Below are positions 7,896-14,774 of a stretch of 22,359 nucleotides of DNA, piece after piece (positions within the stretch are counted from its first letter, which is position 1; every line of letters starts with the position of its first letter). A program made the position numbers and the translations under genes. Location of the stretch: NCBI GenBank assembly GCA_964480475.1, contig CAYZPW010000057.1, forward strand, positions 1 to 22,359, given 5' to 3'. The notes beneath the pieces were generated by a model, which had not been told where the DNA came from, ran no database searches, and saw only the letters and a list, made by a program, of their open reading frames with translations. The DNA is from CAYZPW01 sp964480475. GTDB taxonomy: Bacteria; B130-G9.

Positions 7896-9236
7896 ATGTC
7901 GGACAAGAGAACGAACTGTGGACCAAGCATAGCGATTCTGGGTGGAGGGATACTCGGTCTCTCTGCCGCGTATTGCTGCCTTAGCCGTGATCTGGGCCAC
8001 GTGGTGGTTTATGAGGCGGACAACGAGTTGGGCGGGCTTGCCGCGACGTTTGAGGTCTGCGGGACGAGGCTGGAGAAATACCACCATTTTATCTGCCACA
8101 GCGACAAGGTTGTCTTGAAGCAGATGGCCAAGTTCGACCTTGACAACTTGGTTCAATGGGCCGATTGCCGGATGGGCATCTTCGTTCATAACCGCCTGTT
8201 TGATTTCACGACGCCAGCGGATCTGCTCCGCTTCGATGCGCTCGGTCTGGCATCCCGGCTGCGGGTGGGCGCCTCGATGTTCTGGTTGAGGCTCAAAAGA
8301 GACTGGAAGCCGCTAGAGAGCGTCTCCGCGTCGAGGTGGCTCAAGCGGTGGGCTGGCCAGCGCAGTTATGAGGTCGTGTGGTCGCACCTGATGAAGAGCA
8401 AGTTCGATGTCTTCGAGGACCAGATTCCGCTTTCGTGGCTGTGGGCCAGAATGAAGAGGCGATCAGGGTCGAAGAGAAGAGGCAGCACGCTCGAGCATTT
8501 TGGCTACGTCAAAGGCAGCTTCGCGGTTCTAGTCGATGAGTATATCAAGCGGATTAGAGAGCTCGGCGGTGAGCTGCGAACCGGCTGCGCCGTAAAGAGG
8601 ATTTCGAGGACAAAAGAAGGTCTGTTTCTGGTGGAGACTGAAGACGGCGAGCAAGCCCACAAGGCGGTCATCTCGACGATCCCGTTGCCTTCGCTGGTCT
8701 CTGCTTCTACATTCTTCTCGGACGCCTACAGGACGAGGCTCGCGTCGATAAGATATCAAACGGTTCTTAACATGGTGCTGGTTCTAAAGCGGGACTTGTC
8801 GAGATTCTTCTGGCTGAATATCGGCGACGGCTCGTTGCCCTTTCCGGGCGTCATCGAGTATTCGCGGCTGCGGGACGTGTCAGAGTTCAACGGCCGATCG
8901 ATACTGTATCTACCGAATTATCTGCCGGCCGATCATCGGCTGAACCAGCTTTCGGACAATCAGCTGCTGGACGTGTATGTTCAGGCGCTTTCGAGGGTGT
9001 TTCCCGATTTCGATAGCGACTGGGTTGAGGCTTCGTTCGTTTTTCGGCATCCATTCGCCGATCCTTACTATACGCTCAACTACTCGAAGCAATTGCCTGA
9101 CCACAAGTCGCCCTACCCGCGGTTCTACGTCTATAACACCGCGCAGATATATCCGATTACGAGGAACGTTTCAAACTCCATTCTGTTCGGCCAGAACGCG
9201 GCCGCGATGCTGAAGCGGGACATGAGAGCGAAGTGA
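7896..9236 (+). CDS. FAD-dependent oxidoreductase (amine oxidase/UDP-galactopyranose mutase-like fold)
   Basis: The 446-residue product opens with a dinucleotide-binding fold: IAILGGGILGLSAAY at 12-26, acidic Glu40 at the end of the second strand, and NELGG at 43-47. Next comes LEKYHHFI near 59-66, a signature seen in NAD(P)/FAD oxidoreductases of glycan and lipid gene clusters. The C-terminal FAD-contacting stretch is IYPITRNVSNSILFGQNAA. There are no membrane helices or signal peptide, so it is probably cytoplasmic. The frame is open upstream into the ligase gene, but the ATG at 7896 places the glycine motif at the usual distance from the N-terminus. It sits 11 nt behind the ligase and overlaps the next gene by four bases, so the three are one operon. 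Substrate unknown; flavin-dependent sugar-nucleotide mutases and carotenoid-desaturase-like enzymes share this fold. Confidence 0.88.
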   Translation: MSDKRTNCGPSIAILGGGILGLSAAYCCLSRDLGHVVVYEADNELGGLAATFEVCGTRLEKYHHFICHSDKVVLKQMAKFDLDNLVQWADCRMGIFVHNRLFDFTTPADLLRFDALGLASRLRVGASMFWLRLKRDWKPLESVSASRWLKRWAGQRSYEVVWSHLMKSKFDVFEDQIPLSWLWARMKRRSGSKRRGSTLEHFGYVKGSFAVLVDEYIKRIRELGGELRTGCAVKRISRTKEGLFLVETEDGEQAHKAVISTIPLPSLVSASTFFSDAYRTRLASIRYQTVLNMVLVLKRDLSRFFWLNIGDGSLPFPGVIEYSRLRDVSEFNGRSILYLPNYLPADHRLNQLSDNQLLDVYVQALSRVFPDFDSDWVEASFVFRHPFADPYYTLNYSKQLPDHKSPYPRFYVYNTAQIYPITRNVSNSILFGQNAAAMLKRDMRAK

Positions 9237-9796
9237 TCAACGTTACTGACTGCCTCTCCGATATCACGGCTCACATCTGCCGCAACGTGGAGATACTCTC
9301 CCACATCAATCCGGGCGGCCTGTTGGTCTGCTATGCCCAGTCAAAAAAGAGATCGCTGCACGGACTATATGCTAAGATATACCCCACTCGTTTCAGAGGT
9401 GGGAAGCAGCGGATAGAGCATCGGGGCAGGAAGTTCGCGTATCCGACGATTGAGATTGGCTCGCGGCGGATTCTATACGTCCTGTATTTCTACTACCCCA
9501 GGTTCCAGAATCTGCGCTTCGAGACGAAGCTGCTCACGGTCTTCCACGAGCTTTATCACATAAGCCCGAAGTTTGACGGGGACATCAGGCGGTTTCCCGG
9601 CAAGTATTACGCCCACGGCAAATCGCAGAAGGAATACGACGCGCGGCTCAAGATTGAGATTGAGGCCTACCTCGAGAGGTTCGGCGGCGAGGAGCTCCTC
9701 AATTTCTTGAGGATGGATTTCAAGGAGTTACAGAAGAGATTCGGCCGCGTCGTCGGCGAGACGATGAAAATGCCCAGGGCCTTCGCCGTCGTCTAG
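9233..9796 (+). CDS. Putative HExxH zinc metallopeptidase
   Basis: The 187-residue protein starts at GTG 9233, overlapping the previous TGA (GTGA), which means coupled translation. It has the zinc-peptidase motif HELYH at 105-109 and a likely third ligand, His128 in KYYAHG, 18 residues on. No signal peptide or membrane segment is visible. The central part (TVFHELYHISPKFDGDIRRF) resembles the small uncharacterised family of putative phage-type metallopeptidases (I think Pfam PhageMetallopep), but I cannot search to confirm. The N-terminal LLVCYAQSKKRSLHGLYAKI has conserved-looking features of that group. It ends in TAG, 43 nt from the convergent cca gene. What it cleaves, and why it is coupled to a ligase and an oxidoreductase, is unknown. 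Confidence 0.8.
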   Translation: MINVTDCLSDITAHICRNVEILSHINPGGLLVCYAQSKKRSLHGLYAKIYPTRFRGGKQRIEHRGRKFAYPTIEIGSRRILYVLYFYYPRFQNLRFETKLLTVFHELYHISPKFDGDIRRFPGKYYAHGKSQKEYDARLKIEIEAYLERFGGEELLNFLRMDFKELQKRFGRVVGETMKMPRAFAVV

Positions 9797-9803
9797 GGCG
9801 TGG

Positions 9804-9823
9804 GGCGGGCTTTCCAGCCTGCC
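9804..9823. terminator. GC-rich hairpin between convergent genes
   Basis: GGCGGGCT (9804-9811), loop TTCC, AGCCTGCC (9816-9823) form an 8-bp stem with one G-U pair in the gap between the convergent metallopeptidase and cca genes. There is no T-tract on either strand, so intrinsic termination is doubtful. The sequence resembles a short palindrome common in repeat-rich environmental genomes. Confidence 0.35.
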
Positions 9824-9839
9824 ACGACGCACTGGTTGT

Positions 9840-11282
9840 TCATGCCTCTTCTGTCAGCGCTTCCGCGGGCGAACCATCGACCTTCCACAACCTGAGGAGG
9901 TATCCGCTCGCCGCGGCCTTGTCGTGGCGGAGCTCGCCGGAGAGGACCGCGTCGAGGAGCTTTGCCTTGTATTTGCCGACGAGTGGACCCGGCTTGATGC
10001 CAAGGAGTTCGCATATCTCGTGGCCATTGAGGGGGGATTCGACCTTGGCCACGTGCTCCTTCTCGTCGATTGTCTCGATGCGTTTTCGGAGCTGGTATGC
10101 CGCGTCGAGCAGCTCGCCAGAGTCCCGAAGCGCACGAATGTCAGCCTCGTAAAGGTCAAGCTGTTTCGGTAAGGACGAGCCGAGTCGTTTAATCAGCCTC
10201 CTGATGGCGGCGTCGGTCCACTCGCCGGAGTAGTTGATCATGTGGTTGCGGACGAGCGAGCCGACCTCTTTGATGAGCCTGTTGGGGAACCGCAGGGCGT
10301 AGAGCCGCTGAGTGGCGATGACCGCGCTGATGTGCTCGTGGCCGTAGAATACGACTCTCGTCTCCTTCTGCATTTTCGCCTGACGCTTGCCGGCGTCGTG
10401 GAATAGCGCGCCGAGGCGCATGGCGAGGTCCCTCTGTTCGACGTGCGAAAGCACTGAGAACGTGTGGTGAAGGACGTCCTGGCTGTGGAACCGCTTGTCC
10501 TGCATGACGCCACTGAGCGCCTCGAGCTCAGGCATTATCACGCCCAACAGGTTGAGCTCGTGCAGCATCTCGAACCCTCCGGCAGGCGTGTCGCAGAGCA
10601 GGATGAGCTCCAGCTCTTTCCTGACCCGTTCGACGGCTGCCTCGTTGATAAGCGTCGGATTCTCGCGAATGAACTTGCCTACCGAATCGTCGATTCCAAA
10701 GCCCAAGGTGCAGGACAGCCGCACGGCGCGGAGCATCCTGATTGGGTCGTCTGCGAGCGTGACGGCCGGTTCCTTCGGGCAGCGCAGAATACGCCTCTTG
10801 ATGTCCGCGGCGCCGCTTCCAGTCAAGTCATAGAGCCGACCGAGATTGCCGTCGTTAAGCCCTGAAAGCAGCGTGTTGACCGTGAAATCGCGCCTTAGGA
10901 TGTCGCTCACGTTTGCTATCTCGAAATCATCGGACACGTCGAGGGCCGCTCCCACGACCTCGAGCTCGATTCGGTCCTCTTTCCCGCCCACCACAAAATG
11001 GAACGTGCCAAACCGGTCGAAGCAGACAGAATGGGAGCCATGAAGCGCCTGAGACGCTATTTCGGCGAACTCCTCAGCAGTTATGGCCGCTTGATTGGCG
11101 GCGTCGATGAGCACGTCGAGGTCGAGCACGGGCCTCTGAAGCATTGCGTCCCTGACACAGCCGCCAACGAGAAAACATGGGACGCCGTGTTCGCCGGCAA
11201 CCCTGGAAACCGCCTCAATGATTGAGGCTATCTTTGGCTCGAAGCTCAGCTTGAGGTTCTTGCCGCGCGGGTGACGAGGCAT
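9840..11282 (-). CDS. cca: CCA tRNA nucleotidyltransferase with HD domain (class II)
   Basis: This 480-residue enzyme adds or repairs the 3' CCA of tRNAs; a related poly(A) polymerase is the alternative. With the ATG at 11282 as residue 1, FLVGGCVRD (37-45) and the metal-binding Asp54/Asp56 in LDLDVLID form the nucleotidyltransferase site. RRDFTVNTL (130-138), DDPIRMLRAVR (178-188) and ERVRKELE (218-225) are the class II head and neck motifs. His295-Asp296 in ALFHDAGK marks an HD phosphohydrolase domain. A GTG at 11312 would add 10 residues but lies inside an inverted repeat. Neither start has a good Shine-Dalgarno. It is the last gene after selA, with 87 nt between them. Of the two tRNAs in the window one lacks encoded CCA, so this activity is needed. 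Confidence 0.93.
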   Translation of the reverse strand: MPRHPRGKNLKLSFEPKIASIIEAVSRVAGEHGVPCFLVGGCVRDAMLQRPVLDLDVLIDAANQAAITAEEFAEIASQALHGSHSVCFDRFGTFHFVVGGKEDRIELEVVGAALDVSDDFEIANVSDILRRDFTVNTLLSGLNDGNLGRLYDLTGSGAADIKRRILRCPKEPAVTLADDPIRMLRAVRLSCTLGFGIDDSVGKFIRENPTLINEAAVERVRKELELILLCDTPAGGFEMLHELNLLGVIMPELEALSGVMQDKRFHSQDVLHHTFSVLSHVEQRDLAMRLGALFHDAGKRQAKMQKETRVVFYGHEHISAVIATQRLYALRFPNRLIKEVGSLVRNHMINYSGEWTDAAIRRLIKRLGSSLPKQLDLYEADIRALRDSGELLDAAYQLRKRIETIDEKEHVAKVESPLNGHEICELLGIKPGPLVGKYKAKLLDAVLSGELRHDKAAASGYLLRLWKVDGSPAEALTEEA

Positions 11283-11296
11283 AGGATCAGAGCTCA

Positions 11297-11381
11297 AACC
11301 ACGAACGAACACGAATTTGCGCGAATAGCTCTCTGGGCCATGTTGACCTGCATTAGTGTTTATTCGCGTTCATTCGTGGTT
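11297..11381. repeat. Imperfect 20-bp inverted repeat (MITE/REP-like)
   Basis: The arms 11297-11316 and 11362-11381 match at 18 of 20 positions (AACCACGAAYGAACRCGAAT). A nested perfect pair, CGCGAATA (11320-11327) and TATTCGCG (11361-11368), lies inside. The right arm contains the selA stop codon and encodes its last residues (RNHE). The left arm contains the alternative GTG of cca. The arm sequence resembles a dispersed repeat seen in many environmental genomes. Confidence 0.75.
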
Positions 11382-12833
11382 CCTGATCTCTTGTGTCACC
11401 AAGCGGAATGCGTCAACTACCGCGTCGATGTCGCTTTCCAGCAACGTTCTTGGGTCGAGCAGGACCTTGTTTTCGGCTATCCTGGCAATCACCGGAACCG
11501 GCGCCGCGCGAAGCGCTTTCTCAATCGCGTCAGCGGATAATTCCTGGCTCGAAACGGCGACAAGCATCGTTGGCAGCTCCAAAAGCGGCAATGACCCGCC
11601 CCCGGCCTTCGAGGCGCCGGGCTCGATCTCGACCCGGAAGCTGTCGTTAAGCACCGACTGAATCCGGCGCCTGATTCTCTGAGCGCTCTTTTTAATGGCA
11701 CTAAGCGGCGTCGTAAGCATCGAGAGCGTCGGGATGAACTCGTGGACCCGGGTCGGCCACCTCACATAGAGTTTAAGTGTTGCGTCGAGCGCCGCGAGCG
11801 AGAGCTTGTCGACGCGCATCGCCCTTGAAAGCGGGTTCTTGGCGATCATTTGCACTAGCTCGCCCCTGCCGACGATGACGCCAGCCTGCGAGGCGCCGAG
11901 CAGCTTGTCGGCGCTGAAGGTTACGATGTCCGCCCCATCAGCAACGACATCGCGGACGACAGGCTCGTCGAGCTCCATGCCGTCAGGCAAGGGCAGAGAG
12001 TCTCTGCCGACCAGGAGTCCGCTGCCGAGATCGACCATGAACGGGAGGTTGAACCTCTTGCTGAGGGCCGAGAGCTCTTTGCTTGGGACGTCCTGCGAGA
12101 AGCCGACGATCCTGTAGTTGCTCGTGTGGACCTTGAGGATGAGCGCCGTGTTGTCCGTGATCGCGCACTCGTAGTCCGAGAGCTTGGTCTTGTTGGTTGA
12201 GCCGACCTCGCGAAGGACCGCGCCACACGCCGTCATAACGTCCGGCATCCTGAAGCTGCCGCCTATCTCCACCAGCTCACCACGTGAGACGATGACCTCC
12301 TTGCCGCTGGCAAGTGTGTTTAGGCTGACGAGCACCGCGGCGGCGTTGTTGTTGACGACCAGGGCGTCCTCGGCGCCGGACAGGCTTGTGAGGGGAGACA
12401 CAATATGTTTCCAGCGCTTCGACCGCGCTCCCTGCCCGAGGTCATACTCAAGACTGCTATAGCCCGACGCCGCCATCACGACTGCTTCAACGGCCTCCTC
12501 CGGCAAGACCGACCGGCCCAGGTTCGTATGGACGATAACGCCCGTCGCGTTCACGACCCGCCGCATACTGCAAGATACTGTCTCGTCAACCTTTCGGGCT
12601 ATCGCATCAAGCAAGGCCGCCTCGTCGAGCCGCGTCTCGCCATCATGTTGCATAAACCAAACCTCCTGGTCCTCACCTGAGATAATCGAGGCGCGAACCT
12701 CTTGCTGCACATCGCCTGCACAATGAGACACCACCGGCCTTTCGGCCTGAGAAAAAAGGGCGCTAACCTGCGGCGTTTGCAGGATGTGCTCAACGGACGG
12801 TATCTGCCGTAACAGCTTCGATTGTGATGTCAT
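11370..12833 (-). CDS. selA: L-seryl-tRNA(Sec) selenium transferase
   Basis: The 487-residue PLP enzyme converts seryl-tRNA(Sec) to selenocysteyl-tRNA(Sec) using selenophosphate, in the cytoplasm. The N-terminal domain begins SKLLRQIPSVEHIL, as in other SelA proteins. NATGVIVHTNLGR is at 95-107, and the PLP-binding Lys310 is in TFSADKLLGASQAG. Length is close to the family's usual 460-470. The ATG at 12833 has GGGAG just upstream and gives the usual N-terminus. Another ATG at 12863, two bases after the preceding stop, would add 10 residues. The last residues (RNHE) and the TGA are formed by an inverted repeat. The gene implies selenoproteins elsewhere in the genome; I see no selB, selD or tRNA-Sec in this window. 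Confidence 0.95.
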   Translation of the reverse strand: MTSQSKLLRQIPSVEHILQTPQVSALFSQAERPVVSHCAGDVQQEVRASIISGEDQEVWFMQHDGETRLDEAALLDAIARKVDETVSCSMRRVVNATGVIVHTNLGRSVLPEEAVEAVVMAASGYSSLEYDLGQGARSKRWKHIVSPLTSLSGAEDALVVNNNAAAVLVSLNTLASGKEVIVSRGELVEIGGSFRMPDVMTACGAVLREVGSTNKTKLSDYECAITDNTALILKVHTSNYRIVGFSQDVPSKELSALSKRFNLPFMVDLGSGLLVGRDSLPLPDGMELDEPVVRDVVADGADIVTFSADKLLGASQAGVIVGRGELVQMIAKNPLSRAMRVDKLSLAALDATLKLYVRWPTRVHEFIPTLSMLTTPLSAIKKSAQRIRRRIQSVLNDSFRVEIEPGASKAGGGSLPLLELPTMLVAVSSQELSADAIEKALRAAPVPVIARIAENKVLLDPRTLLESDIDAVVDAFRLVTQEIRNHE

Positions 12834-12864
12834 TTTCTCCCGCTGCACCTTGTGATGCCCCATG

Positions 12865-13056
12865 TCAACTATGAAGCGCGACGAAGCGCGCAATCGAGCG
12901 GTCGTAGGTCTTCTCTACGTCGTCGGGGAAGCAGCACGCCGGCAGTTCGCCCAAGCGCAGATGATATGCTATACACTCGCAGCACACGCCCTTCTTATCG
13001 CAGCCCGGATAGCTGCAATTGCATCTCTTCAGGTTCTCTTTCTCCTTGCACTGCAT
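12865..13056 (-). CDS. Small cysteine-rich protein, DUF6485-like
   Basis: A 63-residue protein with nine cysteines: Cys3, 12, 14, 19, 25, 26, 28, 41 and 42 (RCNCSYPGCDKKGVCCEC, then LPACCFP). The ending EKTYDRSIARFV is typical of the small DUF6485 family, and the cysteines suggest a metal-binding fold. I chose the ATG at 13056 because the Cys-rich domain begins right there. The frame is open to 13128 but without recognisable sequence. It ends one base before a possible selA ATG, so it is the first gene of a selA-cca unit. A TATAGT -10-like hexamer lies at 13117-13122 (minus) without a good -35. Function unknown; a role in metal or selenium handling would be guesswork from position. Confidence 0.75.
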   Translation of the reverse strand: MQCKEKENLKRCNCSYPGCDKKGVCCECIAYHLRLGELPACCFPDDVEKTYDRSIARFVALHS

Positions 13057-13178
13057 AATGGATTCAATCCCACACTTGTCTAACCACACGACGGAATTAT
13101 CTAGACGTTCACGATAACTATAACACAAAACACTGAGCGCAAGAGCCTGCCAGCACAGGCCGGTGCGAATCTAGACTG

Positions 13179-13396
13179 ATGAGCTTTGCGGAGTCCCTAC
13201 TGTCCAGCGAGAGTGGATAGACGACCTCGTCGCGGGACTGCAAGAAAAGATCGATCTGCGTAAGGTCATTCTGTTCGGCTCCCGGGCCGAGGATGACGAC
13301 ACAACCTGGAGCGACTACGACCTCTGCGTCATCTCGCCCGATGTGAGCAAGGCAGAATTCGGGACTCAAGCCGCCCGCAGTTGCCTTAATCTCTAA
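13179..13396 (+). pseudogene. Remnant of a minimal nucleotidyltransferase (MNT-type)
   Basis: From about 13202 the plus strand reads VQREWIDDLVAGL, then KVILFGSRAEDD and WSDYDLCVIS: the GSRA...SDYDL active-site pattern of pol-beta-fold minimal nucleotidyltransferases, such as MntA antitoxins. The frame has no start codon after its upstream TAG. A plausible N-terminus (ATG at 13179, MSFAESLL) is in another frame, one indel away. The protein also stops early (TAA 13394-13396) after the second catalytic strand, well short of the usual length of about 100. No HEPN partner is present. The end overlaps the convergent 93-residue gene by 11 bp, so the islet may have truncated it. Confidence 0.65.
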
Positions 13397-13667
13397 ACAG
13401 CTTTCTCATGCCCTTGCCGACGGTCTTCCAGGCGATTTTTCTTCCGACTCGTTTTGCCATTTTTGTCGGGCTGCCGCTGGTCACGGCCTGAACATCACCA
13501 AGTACGCGGCCAACCTTGTAGGCCCCGCGTCTCACCGAACCCAACGGAGATCTTCCAAAAAGGCTCTTGGATCTTCTGGACCCTCCGAAGAGGCTCCTCG
13601 ATCCCCCGAAGAGGCTCTTCGATCCCCCGAAGAGGCTCTTGGATCCGCCAAAGAGGCTCTTGCCCAT
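13386..13667 (-). CDS. Small basic protein with KSLFGGS heptapeptide repeats
   Basis: A 93-residue protein. The first 40 residues are repeats of (S)KSLFGG/SRSLFGG with the 7-residue period encoded by 21-bp DNA units. The rest is a basic domain (YKVGRVLGDVQAV, then MAKRVGRKIAWKTVGKGMRKLF) that looks amphipathic and possibly membrane- or nucleic-acid-binding. Only two acidic residues occur in the whole chain. The ATG at 13667 has AGGA eight bases upstream. It is the last of three small genes read in the same direction. I do not recognise a family; a structural or DNA-binding protein of a mobile element is one possibility. Confidence 0.7.
   Translation of the reverse strand: MGKSLFGGSKSLFGGSKSLFGGSRSLFGGSRRSKSLFGRSPLGSVRRGAYKVGRVLGDVQAVTSGSPTKMAKRVGRKIAWKTVGKGMRKLFRD
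13561..13667. repeat. 21-bp tandem repeat inside the 93-residue gene
   Basis: AGGCTCYT cores begin at 13561, 13591, 13612, 13633 and 13654, giving spacings of 30 (21 + 9), 21, 21 and 21. Units are of the form CCGAAGAGGCTCTTSGATCC. The in-frame length keeps the heptapeptide intact whatever the copy number, so the array can expand or contract without breaking the gene. Confidence 0.85.
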
Positions 13668-13696
13668 TTGTTCATCCTTTCATTTAGGAGATGGTG

Positions 13697-13828
13697 TTAT
13701 GTGAACTTTTTTGTTAAAACCTGCTTCTCCTGTTCAACAGCAGACTTCAAATCCTCTGTAGCGTACGTTAATGCGTTAGGATTGATATATACTTTAGGGT
13801 AATGTTCGACGCTGGCTACAGTAATCAC
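13697..13828 (-). CDS. 43-residue hypothetical protein, middle gene of the A+T-rich islet
   Basis: GTG at 13828 begins one base after the TAA of the 56-residue gene and reads 43 residues to TAA at 13697. The sequence (VEHYPKVYINPNALTYATEDLKSAVEQEKQVL) has a short extended N-terminus, then a charged helix, with no membrane segment. Support comes from tight packing between two better-supported genes and from a sensible, non-repetitive composition. No clear Shine-Dalgarno precedes it, so translation would rely on coupling. Family not recognised. Confidence 0.5.
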   Translation of the reverse strand: MITVASVEHYPKVYINPNALTYATEDLKSAVEQEKQVLTKKFT

Positions 13829-13829
13829 T

Positions 13830-14000
13830 TTAGAACTTCATTCTGCCCCTACGATATGTCTTACGAACAGATAACTTACTACGCCTACCACAACTTAACG
13901 CGGTATAACCACGACTGAACGCGGTATTCTTCTTAGACTTTGGTTTCCTCATACCATACAATATCATACCAACTACACATGACACACCAATGAAACTCAT
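13830..14000 (-). CDS. 56-residue membrane-anchored, highly basic small protein
   Basis: ATG at 14000 is preceded by AAAGGAG at seven bases, an excellent ribosome site. Residues 2-17 (SFIGVSCVVGMILYGM) form one hydrophobic segment. The rest is strongly basic: 15 Lys/Arg and no Asp or Glu in the protein. Residues 25-38 contain two copies of a 7-residue repeat, (N/Y)TA(F/L)S(R/C)G, encoded by a 21-nt tandem duplication. The DNA is about 40% G+C by my count over 13741-13980, far below the flanks, suggesting transfer. A good promoter lies about 36 nt upstream. It is the first of three small genes. No family recognised; small membrane proteins of phage-like elements and basic peptides are possible. 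Confidence 0.65.
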   Translation of the reverse strand: MSFIGVSCVVGMILYGMRKPKSKKNTAFSRGYTALSCGRRSKLSVRKTYRRGRMKF

Positions 14001-14035
14001 AGTTCCACTCCTTTACAGTTATCAACCGCATAGGT

Positions 14036-14064
14036 ACTATACGTCAAGTCGGTTGAAATCTCAA
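14036..14064 (-). promoter_or_regulatory. Predicted sigma-70-type promoter of the small-protein islet
   Basis: On the minus strand TTGAGA (14059-14064), a 17-nt spacer and TATAGT (14036-14041) each match consensus at 5 of 6. The predicted start is about 28 nt before the 56-residue gene, whose ribosome site is also strong. Confidence 0.65.
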
Positions 14065-14158
14065 GTGCTGTGGTATTGGAAATAGGCAGGGAAGGAACAG
14101 GGATAGGCTGAACACTGGCTCCAGAAGGGTTTGATCAAAAAGCCAAGTCCTTTCTGTG

Positions 14159-14577
14159 AGGAGTTTCCCCATTCTGCTCTGAGGCCCGTCTTTGGGGCCA
14201 GTTGCGCCTTCGGTAGTTTCGGACTACCTGCGAATCCCCGACGGGGATTAACGTGAGTAGCCGTAGGCGTGAGCCTGCGGAATCGGAAGGCATCCCTACC
14301 TGTCCAGATCGACCCTGAAGGGGCCGCACAACAACCCTTTCACACCAGAAACCTTTCGTCAAGAACGGTTGATTGTGCAACCCTTTCAGGGTTGTTTTTC
14401 TTCTTCTTCGCTGGCCCTGATCCGTAGGCTGACGCCTACGGCTACCCATGGTGCCCCCCTTCAGGGCGCCAGCATGCCCGGCCTCCGGTCAGCTCCGATT
14501 CCAGTCATTGCGGTCCGGAATCAGAGCCACATAGCCGATAAACCAACAATACTGCGCTCAAGATTGGGGAAACTCCT
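14159..14577. mobile_element. Non-coding element bounded by 13-bp inverted repeats (MITE-like)
   Basis: AGGAGTTTCCCCA (14159-14171) and its exact complement TGGGGAAACTCCT (14565-14577) enclose about 420 bp. Inside are two oppositely oriented copies of a CCGTAGGY palindrome unit, with CCCTGAAGGGG- and CCCTTTCAGGG-type hairpins next to them. No transposase is present. A solo copy of the end sequence lies at 4608-4620. The bounded arrangement is seen directly; mobility is inferred. Confidence 0.45.
14378..14400 (+). terminator. Terminator-like hairpin with T-tract
   Basis: CAACCCT, loop TTC, AGGGTTG, then TTTTTC and a pyrimidine run make a classic intrinsic terminator shape on the plus strand. 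It sits inside the repeat element, and no plus-strand gene ends nearby, so it may just be part of the repeat. Confidence 0.4.
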
Positions 14578-14716
14578 GCTTTCTGTGAAGAGATCGTCAA
14601 TTCGCGGCTACGATTGTGCCTAAGACCCAGGATTACCCAGCGGCAATGAAACGCGGCCGGAAGGCAGCGCAGCCGTATAGTCCACAACAAAGAGCCGGGC
14701 CCCGTGCGGCGTTAAG

Positions 14717-14746
14717 TTGACAGTCATGCACCCGAGGGGCTATATT
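14717..14746 (+). promoter_or_regulatory. Predicted sigma-70-type promoter for yggT and the ABC exporter
   Basis: TTGACA (14717-14722) is perfect. After 18 nt comes TATATT (14741-14746), 5 of 6. The next strong ribosome site, GGAGG at 14763-14767, belongs to yggT. Confidence 0.7.
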
Positions 14747-14774
14747 GTTAGCGGACTAAGATGGAGGTTTGATC

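Larger units (their letters stand above)
14065..14716. other. Gene-free, repeat-filled region
   Basis: No credible gene. It contains the inverted-repeat-bounded element (14159-14577) with several hairpins: AATCCCC/GGGGATT at 14233-14249 (perfect, 3-nt loop), CCGTAGGC/GCCTGCGG at 14261-14280, CAACCCT/AGGGTTG at 14378-14394, and CCGTAGGC/GCCTACGG at 14422-14441. Long frames through it encode only the arginine-rich peptides typical of this repeat class. Confidence 0.6.

Noticed and set aside
14135..14449. A 104-residue Arg-rich minus-strand open frame
   Set aside because: It runs through the palindromic repeat element and has the composition typical of spurious proteins predicted from such repeats.
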